Shown piece by piece: positions 1 through 7,469 of a DNA stretch of 39,664 bases. The notes below the pieces were generated by a model, which was given only the letters and a program-made list of their open reading frames with translations, was not told the DNA's origin and searched no databases. Origin of the DNA: an uncultured Synechococcus sp. (lineage in GTDB: Bacteria > Cyanobacteriota > Cyanobacteriia > Phormidesmidales > Phormidesmidaceae); the NCBI GenBank assembly GCA_937911865.1, contig CALDSK010000006.1:1-39664 (forward strand), given 5' to 3'. The translations under genes were made by a program, and so were the position numbers. Numbering within the stretch: position 1 is the stretch's first letter; every line of letters begins with the position of its first letter.

Positions 1-1572
1 CTTCAGCCAGCTCTCTTTAGTGCTGGTATAAATCTCTTCTCCTACCAGAGATTTAAGCCAGTTGCTAACGGTTGAACCTACAACCTCATTCACATCTATG
101 CGGTTGTCGTTCTCGTCTTTGAGCCCGACTACTGCTAGACCGTTGCTCAGCACATCGCCTAGCGTCTCTGCTAAGTTTCGCGATAGATGCGCGCCATTGT
201 GCAGCACCGTAAACAGGGTGAGTGCTTGCATTGCTTTATCTAAACGGGTCGCTTTCCAGGCCTTCTCAGCGAACGTTTGCATTGTGCCTAACTTCGCCAG
301 AATGGCAGCTGTGGATGCTCCCTCAGCGCCGACGTTGGCCGCAATTGGGTTTAGATTTTTTGCTACACCTGCCAGTATTCCAGGGCTACAACCACAGCCT
401 GGTTTTTGTTTGGTGCTAGGTCTTGGTGTTGTCGGCTGTGGTTGCAGTCCTGGCTGTAGTGTTCGTCTTGCCCTCGGCGTTTGTGCTAGTCCAGGAATTA
501 ACGGTGGCAGGCTTCTTGGTGCAGCTGGCCCGGTGGCCGCTGGCCGATTTTCTTCATATGGGCTCTCGTCTGGTTGGCGGCTTGGGTTCGGCTGTGGTTG
601 TGTCGGTCGTCCTGGCCGTGGTGACGGTGTGGGTATTGATTGCGGCTGTGGTGCCGAGGGTTGCGGTGCTTGCTGTAGCTGTGGATAAACCTCTGTTCTA
701 GGTGATGGTTGAGTCTGAATCTGAGGCGCTACAGATGACCGATAGGGTGCCGTTGGGTTGACCGTTTCAGGCTGAGCAGCAGGACCAGAACCGCTATTGT
801 CTGGCTGACCATCAGCGCGAGTTGGCTCAAAAGAAATGAATTCTAGATGTCCTGGGTAAATTGAATCCCATCCAACAGCAGGCTGACCACCACCTGTAGC
901 TGAAATAGAAATGCGTTGGACTCCATTTGCATTCGATTCAAAAGTAACACCACCAAACGGACCGCTAGACCTCGCAGCGGCAAAACTGTCACGGTCGGTA
1001 AACTGAGGATCGTCATACACTATTCTGTATCGCAAAACCCAGTCATAGACAGTGTTGTCTTGGCCGCCGTAATACAGCGACTCTCCAGGTACCTCATAGG
1101 CTTCAGTTGGACCGTCTCGCTGAGGGCGCTCTTGTGGCGATAGATAATCGCCTAAGCTCGGCCCCCATGGACGATTAAGCACATCCTCATAAATTTTGTT
1201 TCCAACTCCAAGCCCAATCGCGCCGCCTGTCACTACAACAGCACCGGTTGCAACGGGTCCAGCGCTGGCAGGTGTTGCCGCCCACCATGCCTGTGATGCG
1301 GCTGCACCACTGGCACCACCAGCGCCGCCAGCGGGAACTTTTTGGTATAGCCCCCTAGCACGTAAGTTCTGAGTGAACTGGCTTTGTAGGCTAGAGTTAC
1401 CTACGCCACTGCGGGCACGAGCTTGCAGGCCACGACCTGCGGATTTAACCCGCTGGGCGATGCCAGAAAATTTAGAGTTAGTGACACCTGCACCGCCTGC
1501 AGGGGCGGTTCCAGGAGAGAGCCCCCAATACTGAAACCCTGGGGTTTGCCCCGGTGATGGAGTTGTCGGCAT
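1..1572 (-). CDS. Large proline-rich protein of unknown function, cut by the window edge
   Basis: The frame is open for 524 codons from ATG 1570-1572 to base 1, so the C-terminus is missing. I do not recognise the family. Residues 1-60 are Gly/Ser/Pro-rich, and residues 80-125 are Ala/Gly-rich and hydrophobic (a possible membrane or helical segment around 103-125). Residues 125-250 look globular with aromatic beta-like stretches. Residues 265-390 are a long Pro/Gln/Arg linker ending in a CGC motif (393-395). Residues 400-524 look helical and globular. It starts three bases after the stop of the 111-aa gene, so the two form an operon. Its place beside a tRNA att-like site suggests an accessory element, and the long linker suits a structural or surface protein, but that is only inference. 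The antisense plus-strand ORFs here are shadows of its biased codons. Confidence 0.75.
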   Translation of the reverse strand, partial: MPTTPSPGQTPGFQYWGLSPGTAPAGGAGVTNSKFSGIAQRVKSAGRGLQARARSGVGNSSLQSQFTQNLRARGLYQKVPAGGAGGASGAAASQAWWAATPASAGPVATGAVVVTGGAIGLGVGNKIYEDVLNRPWGPSLGDYLSPQERPQRDGPTEAYEVPGESLYYGGQDNTVYDWVLRYRIVYDDPQFTDRDSFAAARSSGPFGGVTFESNANGVQRISISATGGGQPAVGWDSIYPGHLEFISFEPTRADGQPDNSGSGPAAQPETVNPTAPYRSSVAPQIQTQPSPRTEVYPQLQQAPQPSAPQPQSIPTPSPRPGRPTQPQPNPSRQPDESPYEENRPAATGPAAPRSLPPLIPGLAQTPRARRTLQPGLQPQPTTPRPSTKQKPGCGCSPGILAGVAKNLNPIAANVGAEGASTAAILAKLGTMQTFAEKAWKATRLDKAMQALTLFTVLHNGAHLSRNLAETLGDVLSNGLAVVGLKDENDNRIDVNEVVGSTVSNWLKSLVGEEIYTSTKESWLK

Positions 1573-1575
1573 GAT

Positions 1576-1911
1576 TTAAGCCTGATAGCTGGGGTTCAGA
1601 AAGTTGACGTTTGGAGAAGAGGTAATGTGTTCCTCTACCGCTTCCCAATCAGCAGCATATAGAGAACTTTCATGATCGGGTTTTAGCTTCAGAGCGTGCC
1701 TAAATATGAGGCGTGGTGTGTCATCCCACGCCCGAAAGGGTCCGGTACGCTCGAACTCAGGTTGTATGCCTTGGTCTCCAATAGCAACGCTGGGTTGCCG
1801 TTCTTGGTAGGTGAGGCTGAATCCGTTGAAAGTCAAGTTAGCACCAGCCCAAGCGGCTAATTTCTCGAAGGTATCGACGCCGGGCGGAATCATATCAGGA
1901 GCGAACTGCAT
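1576..1911 (-). CDS. Hypothetical 111-aa protein, first gene of the edge operon
   Basis: A short intact protein of unrecognised family starts at ATG 1909-1911. It has no signal peptide or membrane segment. Composition is ordinary for a soluble protein, with several Trp and aromatic residues (AAWAG, FRAWDD and AADWE motifs). It ends three bases before the ATG of the large proline-rich gene, implying co-transcription and a shared role. The gap between its start and the tRNA-Cys fragment (1912-2048) holds a hairpin and AT-rich sequence, so the operon promoter probably lies there. It may be a small assembly or accessory partner of the larger protein; that is a guess from synteny alone. Confidence 0.6.
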   Translation of the reverse strand: MQFAPDMIPPGVDTFEKLAAWAGANLTFNGFSLTYQERQPSVAIGDQGIQPEFERTGPFRAWDDTPRLIFRHALKLKPDHESSLYAADWEAVEEHITSSPNVNFLNPSYQA

Positions 1912-2001
1912 ATCAATTGTGGTTACTGGGTTTGCAGTTCAAACGTTCCCTATGCGATCGCTAAAATAAAGAAGCTGTAAGCTAAACGATTTTTTTGAAA
2001 A

Positions 2002-2036
2002 CCGCTGAATCTCCTGTGAGGAGAGGGATGCAGCGG
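2002..2036. terminator. Nested hairpin next to the tRNA-Cys fragment
   Basis: CCGCTG (2002-2007) pairs with CAGCGG (2031-2036), and inside it CTCCT (2011-2015) pairs with AGGAG (2019-2023). A T-rich run follows on the plus strand (GTGCTTTTTC), and on the minus strand the hairpin is followed by TTTTCAAAAAAATC. It could terminate in either direction. No plus-strand gene precedes it within the window, so it may be part of the element's end structure. Confidence 0.4.
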
Positions 2037-2048
2037 GTGCTTTTTCGT

Positions 2049-2089
2049 TTGCAAATCCTTTATCCCCAGTTCGAATCTGGGTGCCGCCT
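2049..2089 (+). other. 3' fragment of tRNA-Cys, probable attachment site
   Basis: The sequence starts in the anticodon loop (TTGCAAATCC, containing the GCA anticodon) and runs through the variable loop and a T-arm (CCCAG-TTCGAAT-CTGGG) to the acceptor strand TGCCGCC with discriminator T, which is characteristic of tRNA-Cys. The upstream 75 bases contain no matching GGCGGCA acceptor strand, D-arm or 5' anticodon stem, so this is not a complete tRNA. A break inside the anticodon loop is a usual crossover point for tyrosine recombinases using tRNA genes. Confidence 0.7.
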
Positions 2090-2163
2090 TTTAGAGCAAG
2101 AAAAACTCAATCTTGCAGTTAACTTGTGGCCAACTTTCAAGTTTTTCTGATTCGTTGATATAG

Positions 2164-2407
2164 CTACTCTGCGCTGTCGAGATAGCTGGCCTCTGTTAAG
2201 TTGAGAGTTCCGTTTTGCGTTTTATCGACGTGAAGGTCATATGGCCATTTGTTCGGATTTGAATACAGCAGCTCTAAGGTTTAGAGGCAATTCTAGCGTT
2301 AAGCCAACTCCAACGTTCACATCAGAGAGAACTGTTGCACCATGCCTCATCCAAACATCGTGACTGATAGTTGTTGTTCCTTTATAAGTCGCATCAGGCT
2401 GTGACAG
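2164..2407 (-). pseudogene. Decayed hexapeptide-repeat acetyltransferase and an unassigned C-terminal fragment
   Basis: On the minus strand, 2237-2407 reads as 56 codons with no good start. It includes TTTISHDVWMRHGATVLSDV, which closely resembles the IGNDVWIGHGATVL signature of left-handed beta-helix (CatB/LacA-type) acetyltransferases, preceded by the usual YKG. The match degrades after this block. In another frame, 2164-2280 reads as a plausible protein C-terminus (LELLYSNPNKWPYDLHVD and onward) before a stop. Together they look like gene debris with a frameshift or deletion. The region 2090-2413 otherwise holds no intact gene. Family assignment rests on one motif. Confidence 0.5.
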
Positions 2408-2413
2408 CTACCA

Positions 2414-3910
2414 TCAAATAGCCTGATAGCCCGGTGGATGCTGAAAAGCACCGATTGCTTTGTCTATTTTCTGTGCGATCGCGAGCAACTCCATTTCTTT
2501 CCAGCGCTTACCCACAATCTGCATGCCTATGGGCAGTCCAGTCTGGGTGTATCCAATTGGAATAACAACAACTGGATGACCCGTAAGGTTCAATGGCATA
2601 AGGTATGCGCCATTGGCGATCGCATGCGGATAAGAGATTCCATCAACGTCAATAGCCTGCCAGGCGGCGCGATGGGTAAAAGCAGCGGTTGCGGCGACTG
2701 GTATTAGCCAAGCATCCCAAGGTTCTAGCGCTTGATCCATTTGGGCTATGACGGAATCGCGTTCACTCAACGCTTCAAAGTAACTGCGCAACGTTGGAGA
2801 GAATATCTCTTTGATCACTTGACTGGGGTTTCCTAGCTGACGCAGTTTGGGGTCTCCTTGAGTCGACTCTTTCCAAATGAAGGTTAGTGACTTTTTAATT
2901 GCGCTGAAAGTGACGGGTTGCGCATACCGATAGATATGAGCTGCTAAACGATAGTAAAGCGTTTGCACGGCTGGCCAGTCAAAGTCAGGCGGAGACCAGT
3001 GTTCGACAGTAGCGCCTGCCGCAATCAGCTGATTGATGCCGCTACGCAGTGCCTTCTGAATATCGGTGGCAACAGGCCCTCTAAAGTCATCTGACCAGGC
3101 AAGTCGTAGCTTAGTGAGAGGTTTCTCTTCTGTTGTATCTATTGTTCTTTTCACAGAGACTGGTGGAATTGTGGGACGACGCGGATCGCTACCTGCTATC
3201 AGCGTGAAACACAGGCGTAAGTCTTCTACGGATCTGGCGATGGGGCCAGGGACCAGCATTTGACGAATGCAGTGAGGGCTTCCGGGCGTTTCTAAAATAT
3301 GACCAGCCAAAGAGATACGGCCGTCCGTGGGCTTTAGCCCGTAGACCCCGCAACAGTGGACGGGCTGTCGGATGGAGCCAGCGACATCGCTGCCAAGGTC
3401 CAGCGCTGAAAATCCAGCGGCGATCGCAGCCGCACTACCGCCAGAACTTCCTCCTGACGTACAGTCAAGATTCCAAGGATTGTTGGTGCGCGGGAAAATG
3501 TCGTTGTTGCTCTGATAAGTCCCATTGACATCAGATGGATTGGTCTTGCCCAGCAGAATAGCGCCTGCTGAGAGTAGACGAGAGACGACCGTAGCATTCT
3601 GTTTTGGAACATTGTTTTTCAGGGGCGCATAGCCGGCTGTTGTGCGCACGCCTTCTGTTTCATAGAAATCTTTAATCGTGATGGGAACACCGTGCAAGAG
3701 GCCCCAATTGTCTCCTTTGGCTAGCGCTTCATCTGCTTTTTTTGCCTCACTCAAAGCACTGTCTGCATTCAATGTGCAAATAGCATTGAGCGCTGAGTTG
3801 TGTTTGTCAATCTGCGCCAGGTAGGCGTTTACGACTTCTGTTGAAGAAATGGTGCGATCGCGAATCATCTGAGCAAGGCGATAGGCAGGGATAAAGACTA
3901 AATCAGCCAT
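2414..3910 (-). CDS. Amidase (amidase signature family)
   Basis: A 498-aa amidase-signature hydrolase, the usual length for the family. The Ser-cisSer-Lys triad is present: Lys80 in ITIKD, Ser155 in the SGGSSGGSAA block, and nucleophile Ser179 in GSDVAGSIR. The family hydrolyses carboxamide bonds; members include GatA, fatty-acid amide hydrolases and aryl or indoleacetamide hydrolases. The substrate here cannot be read from sequence. It is not obviously GatA, since no gatB/gatC lies nearby. There is no signal peptide, so it should be cytoplasmic. It is transcribed divergently from a TetR regulator 106 bp away with a shared palindrome, so it is a likely target of that regulator. Confidence 0.9.
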   Translation of the reverse strand: MADLVFIPAYRLAQMIRDRTISSTEVVNAYLAQIDKHNSALNAICTLNADSALSEAKKADEALAKGDNWGLLHGVPITIKDFYETEGVRTTAGYAPLKNNVPKQNATVVSRLLSAGAILLGKTNPSDVNGTYQSNNDIFPRTNNPWNLDCTSGGSSGGSAAAIAAGFSALDLGSDVAGSIRQPVHCCGVYGLKPTDGRISLAGHILETPGSPHCIRQMLVPGPIARSVEDLRLCFTLIAGSDPRRPTIPPVSVKRTIDTTEEKPLTKLRLAWSDDFRGPVATDIQKALRSGINQLIAAGATVEHWSPPDFDWPAVQTLYYRLAAHIYRYAQPVTFSAIKKSLTFIWKESTQGDPKLRQLGNPSQVIKEIFSPTLRSYFEALSERDSVIAQMDQALEPWDAWLIPVAATAAFTHRAAWQAIDVDGISYPHAIANGAYLMPLNLTGHPVVVIPIGYTQTGLPIGMQIVGKRWKEMELLAIAQKIDKAIGAFQHPPGYQAI

Positions 3911-3987
3911 GAAGCACCTGGATAGCGGTTCAGTTGGCCAGCAGTAAGCTGACCAGCAGTTGAGTTGATAGGATCGATTGTACTCGC

Positions 3988-4010
3988 TTTAGTTAATAGT
4001 GTTAACTAAA
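3988..4010. promoter_or_regulatory. Candidate TetR operator (9-bp inverted repeat)
   Basis: TTTAGTTAA (3988-3996) and TTAACTAAA (4002-4010) are perfect inverted repeats around a 5-bp spacer. The palindrome lies between the divergent amidase and tetR genes, ending six bases before the tetR ATG. Size, symmetry and position are typical of an autoregulatory TetR-family operator. Binding is inferred. Confidence 0.65.
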
Positions 4011-4016
4011 TAAACT

Positions 4017-4625
4017 ATGGGCCGACCCAAAAAGGAAGATTCCTTAGCTCAGCAAGACGTGATTAACGCAGCGCTAGTCTGCATAGACAAAGAGGGCGAA
4101 GCGGCATTAGGCGTTAACCGAGTGGCCAGAGAGCTGGGGATTAAGCCGCCTGCTATTTATAAACACGTGAATGGAAAGGCTGGGCTTCGCAAGGCCGTTG
4201 TGCTCAACATTTGGAATGACTATCTGCAATGCTGCCAGGGTGCGGTAGAGGGGATTGCCGATACGGCAGCGTTGTTTCACACGGGGGCACAAGCCGCGCG
4301 TAGCTACGCACAAAACTACCCTGGCCGCTATGCGGTGATGATGCAATACCAAATGAGACCTACCGATTCAGAAGAAGCGGTGATCATTCAGCGTTCTCTT
4401 CGTTTCTTTCAGCAGGCTTTGCAGCTAGATGGGCTCAGCGAAGCCGTCCTGATTGACTGCATGCGTATGGTAAATGCCTCTATCTATGGCTTTCTCAACA
4501 GAGAGCAGATGGAATTAATGACGCTCTCACGCTCTTCTGACGCTAGCTACGAAGTAATGCTTGATGCGCTGCTTGTGGCCATTGCTCACATCAAGAAAAC
4601 GGCGGAAGAAAATAGCACGCTGTAA
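4017..4625 (+). CDS. TetR/AcrR family transcriptional regulator
   Basis: A 202-aa one-domain-plus-ligand-domain regulator of normal TetR length. The N-terminal helix-turn-helix covers about residues 10-60, with the recognition segment RVARELGIKPPAIYKHVNGK. The C-terminal half contains ARSYAQNYPGRYAVMM, similar to the AYRAFAREHPGRYA stretch of WHG-domain TetR proteins. The ATG lies just after a 23-bp palindrome that would cover its own promoter. It probably represses itself and the divergent amidase gene in response to a small molecule; the ligand is unknown. Confidence 0.9.
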   Translation: MGRPKKEDSLAQQDVINAALVCIDKEGEAALGVNRVARELGIKPPAIYKHVNGKAGLRKAVVLNIWNDYLQCCQGAVEGIADTAALFHTGAQAARSYAQNYPGRYAVMMQYQMRPTDSEEAVIIQRSLRFFQQALQLDGLSEAVLIDCMRMVNASIYGFLNREQMELMTLSRSSDASYEVMLDALLVAIAHIKKTAEENSTL

Positions 4626-4722
4626 CAATTCGCTGCTTGATTCTCCGTAAAAATACCCGTATTATCTTCTCTAAGGAAACAATACTGTTTGTTTGCCTTC
4701 TCAGAACTCAACAATGCTTAGC

Positions 4723-4757
4723 GCTATCGGCAGGTGCTACAACACCATACCGATAGC
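4723..4757. repeat. Inverted repeat downstream of tetR
   Basis: GCTATCGG (4723-4730) pairs with CCGATAGC (4750-4757), and inside it GGTG pairs with CACC around a 6-base loop. It has no T-run after it. It lies about 100 bp after the tetR stop, so it could act as a weak terminator or mRNA 3' end. The rest of 4626-4900 shows nothing else I can assign. Confidence 0.4.
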
Positions 4758-4900
4758 TAACCCCCAAGATTCCAAGGCAATCTCGGGCGCTATGGGTAAA
4801 TGTAACCCTTTAGCTTCCCTTTTGCACTTCACTTTCTAGGGCAGCTAAGGATTCGCGGGTTCTGGGTTTCCTTTCAACCTAATGTGGAACCCAGATCACC

Positions 4901-5161
4901 ATGTTTACGTTTCCGACTGAGGGCGCGATCGCGTCCACCCTTTCCTTTGTCCAGCCATCAGACCGACCATCCGTCCATCCCTCAGCAGACGCCGACCCCA
5001 TCCGCCATATGCTGTTCGGCAGCCTCACCGCCGTGCAATCAACCATCAAGCTGCTGCACAAGCGTGGCTACGCCGAACCCAATGACTGGAGCCAACCCAT
5101 TTCAACCGGGCGTGCAAACGAAGTAATGGCCATACTGACCAAGCGCATTAGCGTGAAATAG
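4901..5161 (+). CDS. Conserved cyanobacterial hypothetical protein, 86 aa
   Basis: A small soluble protein starts MFTFPTEGAIAS and carries the block LFGSLTAVQSTIKLLHKRGY followed by EPNDWSQP and NEVMAIL. I recognise this arrangement (a helix with a conserved AVxSTIxxLHxxxY, then WSxP, then NEVMxIL) from many small cyanobacterial proteins of unknown function. It has no signal peptide or membrane segment. It is followed by a strong hairpin and faces a convergent membrane-protein gene. An alternative frame starting at 4884 is a shadow. Confidence 0.75.
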   Translation: MFTFPTEGAIASTLSFVQPSDRPSVHPSADADPIRHMLFGSLTAVQSTIKLLHKRGYAEPNDWSQPISTGRANEVMAILTKRISVK

Positions 5162-5175
5162 TCCTCTCCTTATCC

Positions 5176-5211
5176 GATGCCAGCAAAGGTATCAGTATCA
5201 GTGCTGGCATC
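5176..5211. terminator. Hairpin between convergent genes
   Basis: GATGCCAGCA (5176-5185) and TGCTGGCATC (5202-5211) are a perfect 10-bp inverted repeat with a 16-base loop. It sits between the stop of the 86-aa gene and the end of the convergent membrane-protein gene, so it probably ends both transcripts. It has no U-tract on the plus side. Confidence 0.55.
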
Positions 5212-5229
5212 AGGTTGTGTTGGCAAGCC

Positions 5230-5904
5230 TTAGCTTTTTTCTGAGTACGTCTCTTGATATATCAGCCCCACAATGCCAACACCAGAGAGAGCGGCGATCG
5301 CACCCCAAGCCACCATCAGGCCAAACACTTCACTAATAAACAAGTGACTCACCGCTCGCAAGCTGCCGCCCACGAGCCAGCCAAATGCGATCGCCACCGC
5401 CCAAATGCCACTGTTCAACGGTATCCACCGCCAGGCTTGCACCACCTGCTTGCGCACCGCCAACCACTGCGCTACCCCTAGCCCCGCGCCTACATACGCG
5501 CCATACACCAGACCCAACAAACTCCTAAACAACAGATTTTCCACACCCGGTGCCATCCACCCTAGGGCCCCAATATGAAACAGGGTCAGCGTGCCCCAGC
5601 CCAGTACACTGGCAATTAGCCAGCGATGGGCATGTGATAGATGCGATCGCAATATTTGCCATTGAGCCAGCCCAATCAGCGCCCCACCTAGCACCCCTTC
5701 CATCAGCGACAAATCGCTGCGCTCACCCACTTCAACAAACAGCAGACTTCCAACAAACGCGAGCCAGGTCAATCCAGTCCATCTGAGCCATACTGTGGCT
5801 CCCGCTACGAGCGGAACAGACTTTAAGCCCCACCGCCGAGAGAATTCAATCCAGCGCGGCGTCATTCGATCAAGAACAGAGTCAGAAAAGTTAGAGAAAG
5901 CCAT
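5230..5904 (-). CDS. Integral membrane protein of unknown function
   Basis: A 224-aa protein with about six hydrophobic segments rich in Gly, Ala, Trp and Leu, such as the block from LTWLAFVGSLLFV and later VLGGALIGLAQW and LGVAQWLAV. The motif GxxxGLAQW / GAGLGVAQWLAV occurs twice and suggests an internal repeat. I do not recognise a named family. I prefer ATG 5902-5904 (GGAGAG lies upstream) over the longer frame reaching 5991, because that extension reads through the end of the upstream gene. It starts two bases after the stop of the GHL10 gene, so the two are translationally coupled and may work together at the cell envelope. Confidence 0.75.
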   Translation of the reverse strand: MAFSNFSDSVLDRMTPRWIEFSRRWGLKSVPLVAGATVWLRWTGLTWLAFVGSLLFVEVGERSDLSLMEGVLGGALIGLAQWQILRSHLSHAHRWLIASVLGWGTLTLFHIGALGWMAPGVENLLFRSLLGLVYGAYVGAGLGVAQWLAVRKQVVQAWRWIPLNSGIWAVAIAFGWLVGGSLRAVSHLFISEVFGLMVAWGAIAALSGVGIVGLIYQETYSEKS

Positions 5905-5906
5905 CT

Positions 5907-7328
5907 TTATCTCTCCGCTAGCAGTTCTCGAAAATTCTGTCGTCTCTTTTGCGGCGACTCCGGCGTAAAGTAGCTCCACAGCGTATCCCAATAAAAGAAA
6001 GCCACGCCCGAGAAATGGTGGTCTCGGCTGCTAATCACCTGTTCTTTGATCTGTTCAAACGGAATTGGCCTGCGCCAAGTGCCCGTCAAAATGCCAATGC
6101 TAACAGGAATTTGATCTCGCGTTGATTGCAGCGTTTCTTTGGCCAGTTCACCTTCAAACCGGGTCAGCTCATCTCGGTAAACTTGCACAACCAGCTCATC
6201 AATCCAATGATTACTGACCCAGGTACGCCAGTCTTGCAGATGAAAGCGATAGGCAAACTTGGCCGGATTAGGCGAGAGCGATACCAAACAGGTCGGGCAG
6301 TTTTCTTTGATGCGGCTGTGCAGTACACCGACAAACTGACTAAACCTATCGGCTCTCCATCGAATCCAGGCTTCGTCGGCCACATCTTCTGGCGGGCGTT
6401 GACCTTCATGCTCTGACAGATACAGCGCTACGGTGTATGGGTCGTAGCCAAACTCTACCGGCAGGCTGAAGTGGTCATCAAACTGAATGCCTTCGATATC
6501 GTACTGACTAACGACTTCTGTGACCAGATCTAGAACGAGCTGCTGCACTTCTGGGTGCAGTGGGTTGAGCCAGCCCAACGATTTTGGAGCGCCGCTGTTG
6601 AGCAAGGGGTTCAGCAGATGGCTAAGCAAACTGTGCTTGTCTGGACGGTTACCTGTAAGGCTAGTTTCGTGTAGCTGCTGAGATCCATTGCGGCGGGTCG
6701 TGAGCCAGTCTGGATGTTCACGGGCTAACCGAGAGTGAAGCGGCACCATAAAACCATATTCAAACCAGGGAATGACCCGCAGGTTGGCCCGGTGACCTAC
6801 GCGGGCCATCTCCACTAGCGGATCTTCGGTCGGGTGCGTGAGCGCGATGACCGGTGCAATATCGTGGCCCGTAATTTGTCGGAGGGTAGGGCTGTGGTAA
6901 AAGGTCTTACCCCGGTTCCAAACGACCGGATACACCGTGTTGAACTGTAGGTCGGACAGCTGGCGGACGGCCCGAGGAATGCCCCACGGCGCGAATAGAA
7001 CGGTGCTGGCGACGTTGGTAATCCAGACGCCGCGAATTTCCGAAGGAACTTGAGCAAAACGGGGAACAGAGACCTGAGCCGGCTTGGGTGCGCTTAGCTG
7101 AGTTTGAATGAGTGTTTCTTTGGATATTTCGTTGGATATCTCGTTGGGTGTTTCATTAGGTTGCTGGCTTGGGCTCCAGAGGGTGAGCACCAGACAAAGC
7201 GCGATAACCGGCAGCGTGCTCAAAAAAGCCTGGAGTCTGGGTCGCTGTGACTGATTGGCTAGGCTGTGATGGATGACGTGTAGCCAGCGAGATGTGAGTC
7301 GCTGAAGTAAGGAGATAAGCGATCGCAT
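5907..7328 (-). CDS. Family 10 glycosyl hydrolase-like protein (GHL10/DUF187)
   Basis: A 473-aa protein with an N-terminal hydrophobic segment (about residues 35-52) that is either an uncleaved membrane anchor or a signal peptide, a low-complexity linker with NETPNEISNEISKET repeats, and a TIM-barrel-like domain from residue 96. Characteristic GHL10 features are EIRGVWITNVAST, the PVVWNRGKTFYHS strand, VIPWFEYGFM, and IEGIQFDDHF with adjacent aspartates likely to sit in the active site. Relatives such as YngK act on carbohydrate or peptidoglycan-derived substrates, but the reaction is poorly defined. It probably works outside the cytoplasmic membrane. It forms an operon with the following membrane protein. 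Confidence 0.85.
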   Translation of the reverse strand: MRSLISLLQRLTSRWLHVIHHSLANQSQRPRLQAFLSTLPVIALCLVLTLWSPSQQPNETPNEISNEISKETLIQTQLSAPKPAQVSVPRFAQVPSEIRGVWITNVASTVLFAPWGIPRAVRQLSDLQFNTVYPVVWNRGKTFYHSPTLRQITGHDIAPVIALTHPTEDPLVEMARVGHRANLRVIPWFEYGFMVPLHSRLAREHPDWLTTRRNGSQQLHETSLTGNRPDKHSLLSHLLNPLLNSGAPKSLGWLNPLHPEVQQLVLDLVTEVVSQYDIEGIQFDDHFSLPVEFGYDPYTVALYLSEHEGQRPPEDVADEAWIRWRADRFSQFVGVLHSRIKENCPTCLVSLSPNPAKFAYRFHLQDWRTWVSNHWIDELVVQVYRDELTRFEGELAKETLQSTRDQIPVSIGILTGTWRRPIPFEQIKEQVISSRDHHFSGVAFFYWDTLWSYFTPESPQKRRQNFRELLAER

Positions 7329-7441
7329 ATCGTCTGAATAAAAGGTGGCTGGCAGATAACGAACCCTTCTTTTAGATTTCCCGGCTACTGTTCGCAGATC
7401 AAGACTAAACCAACTTTTCTTACTTGAAGAGAATAGAAGAC

Positions 7442-7469
7442 TTATTTACGTAATCTTATTTACGTAATC
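7442..7469. repeat. 14-bp perfect tandem duplication containing a stop codon
   Basis: TTATTTACGTAATC occurs twice head to tail (7442-7455 and 7456-7469). The right copy contains the TAA stop of the minus-strand FAD oxidoreductase gene and the left copy repeats it just downstream. A similar layout occurs after pstC and petC in this window. Confidence 0.8.

Larger units (their letters stand above)
1..2089. mobile_element. Right end of a probable element integrated in tRNA-Cys
   Basis: This stretch holds two unrecognised, closely coupled minus-strand genes and ends at a 3' fragment of tRNA-Cys (2049-2089). When an element integrates by site-specific recombination in a tRNA gene, the intact tRNA is rebuilt at one end and a 3' copy is left at the other. 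Because the fragment reads on the plus strand, the element should lie to its left and the original chromosomal flank to its right. The intact tRNA-Cys and the integrase, if present, would lie outside the window. The two genes contain no HIP1 octamers, unlike most of the window. That this is a mobile element is inference; no integrase, transposase or phage hallmark gene is visible. Confidence 0.5.

Noticed and set aside
62..701. Plus-strand ORFs of 208, 65 and 92 aa at the left edge
   Set aside because: They are antisense to a 524-codon minus-strand frame with consistent protein-like composition and are a by-product of its Pro/Gln/Gly codons.
4884..5126. 80-aa ORF in another frame over the 86-aa conserved gene
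   Set aside because: The 4901 frame carries the recognisable cyanobacterial motifs; this one is compositional shadow.
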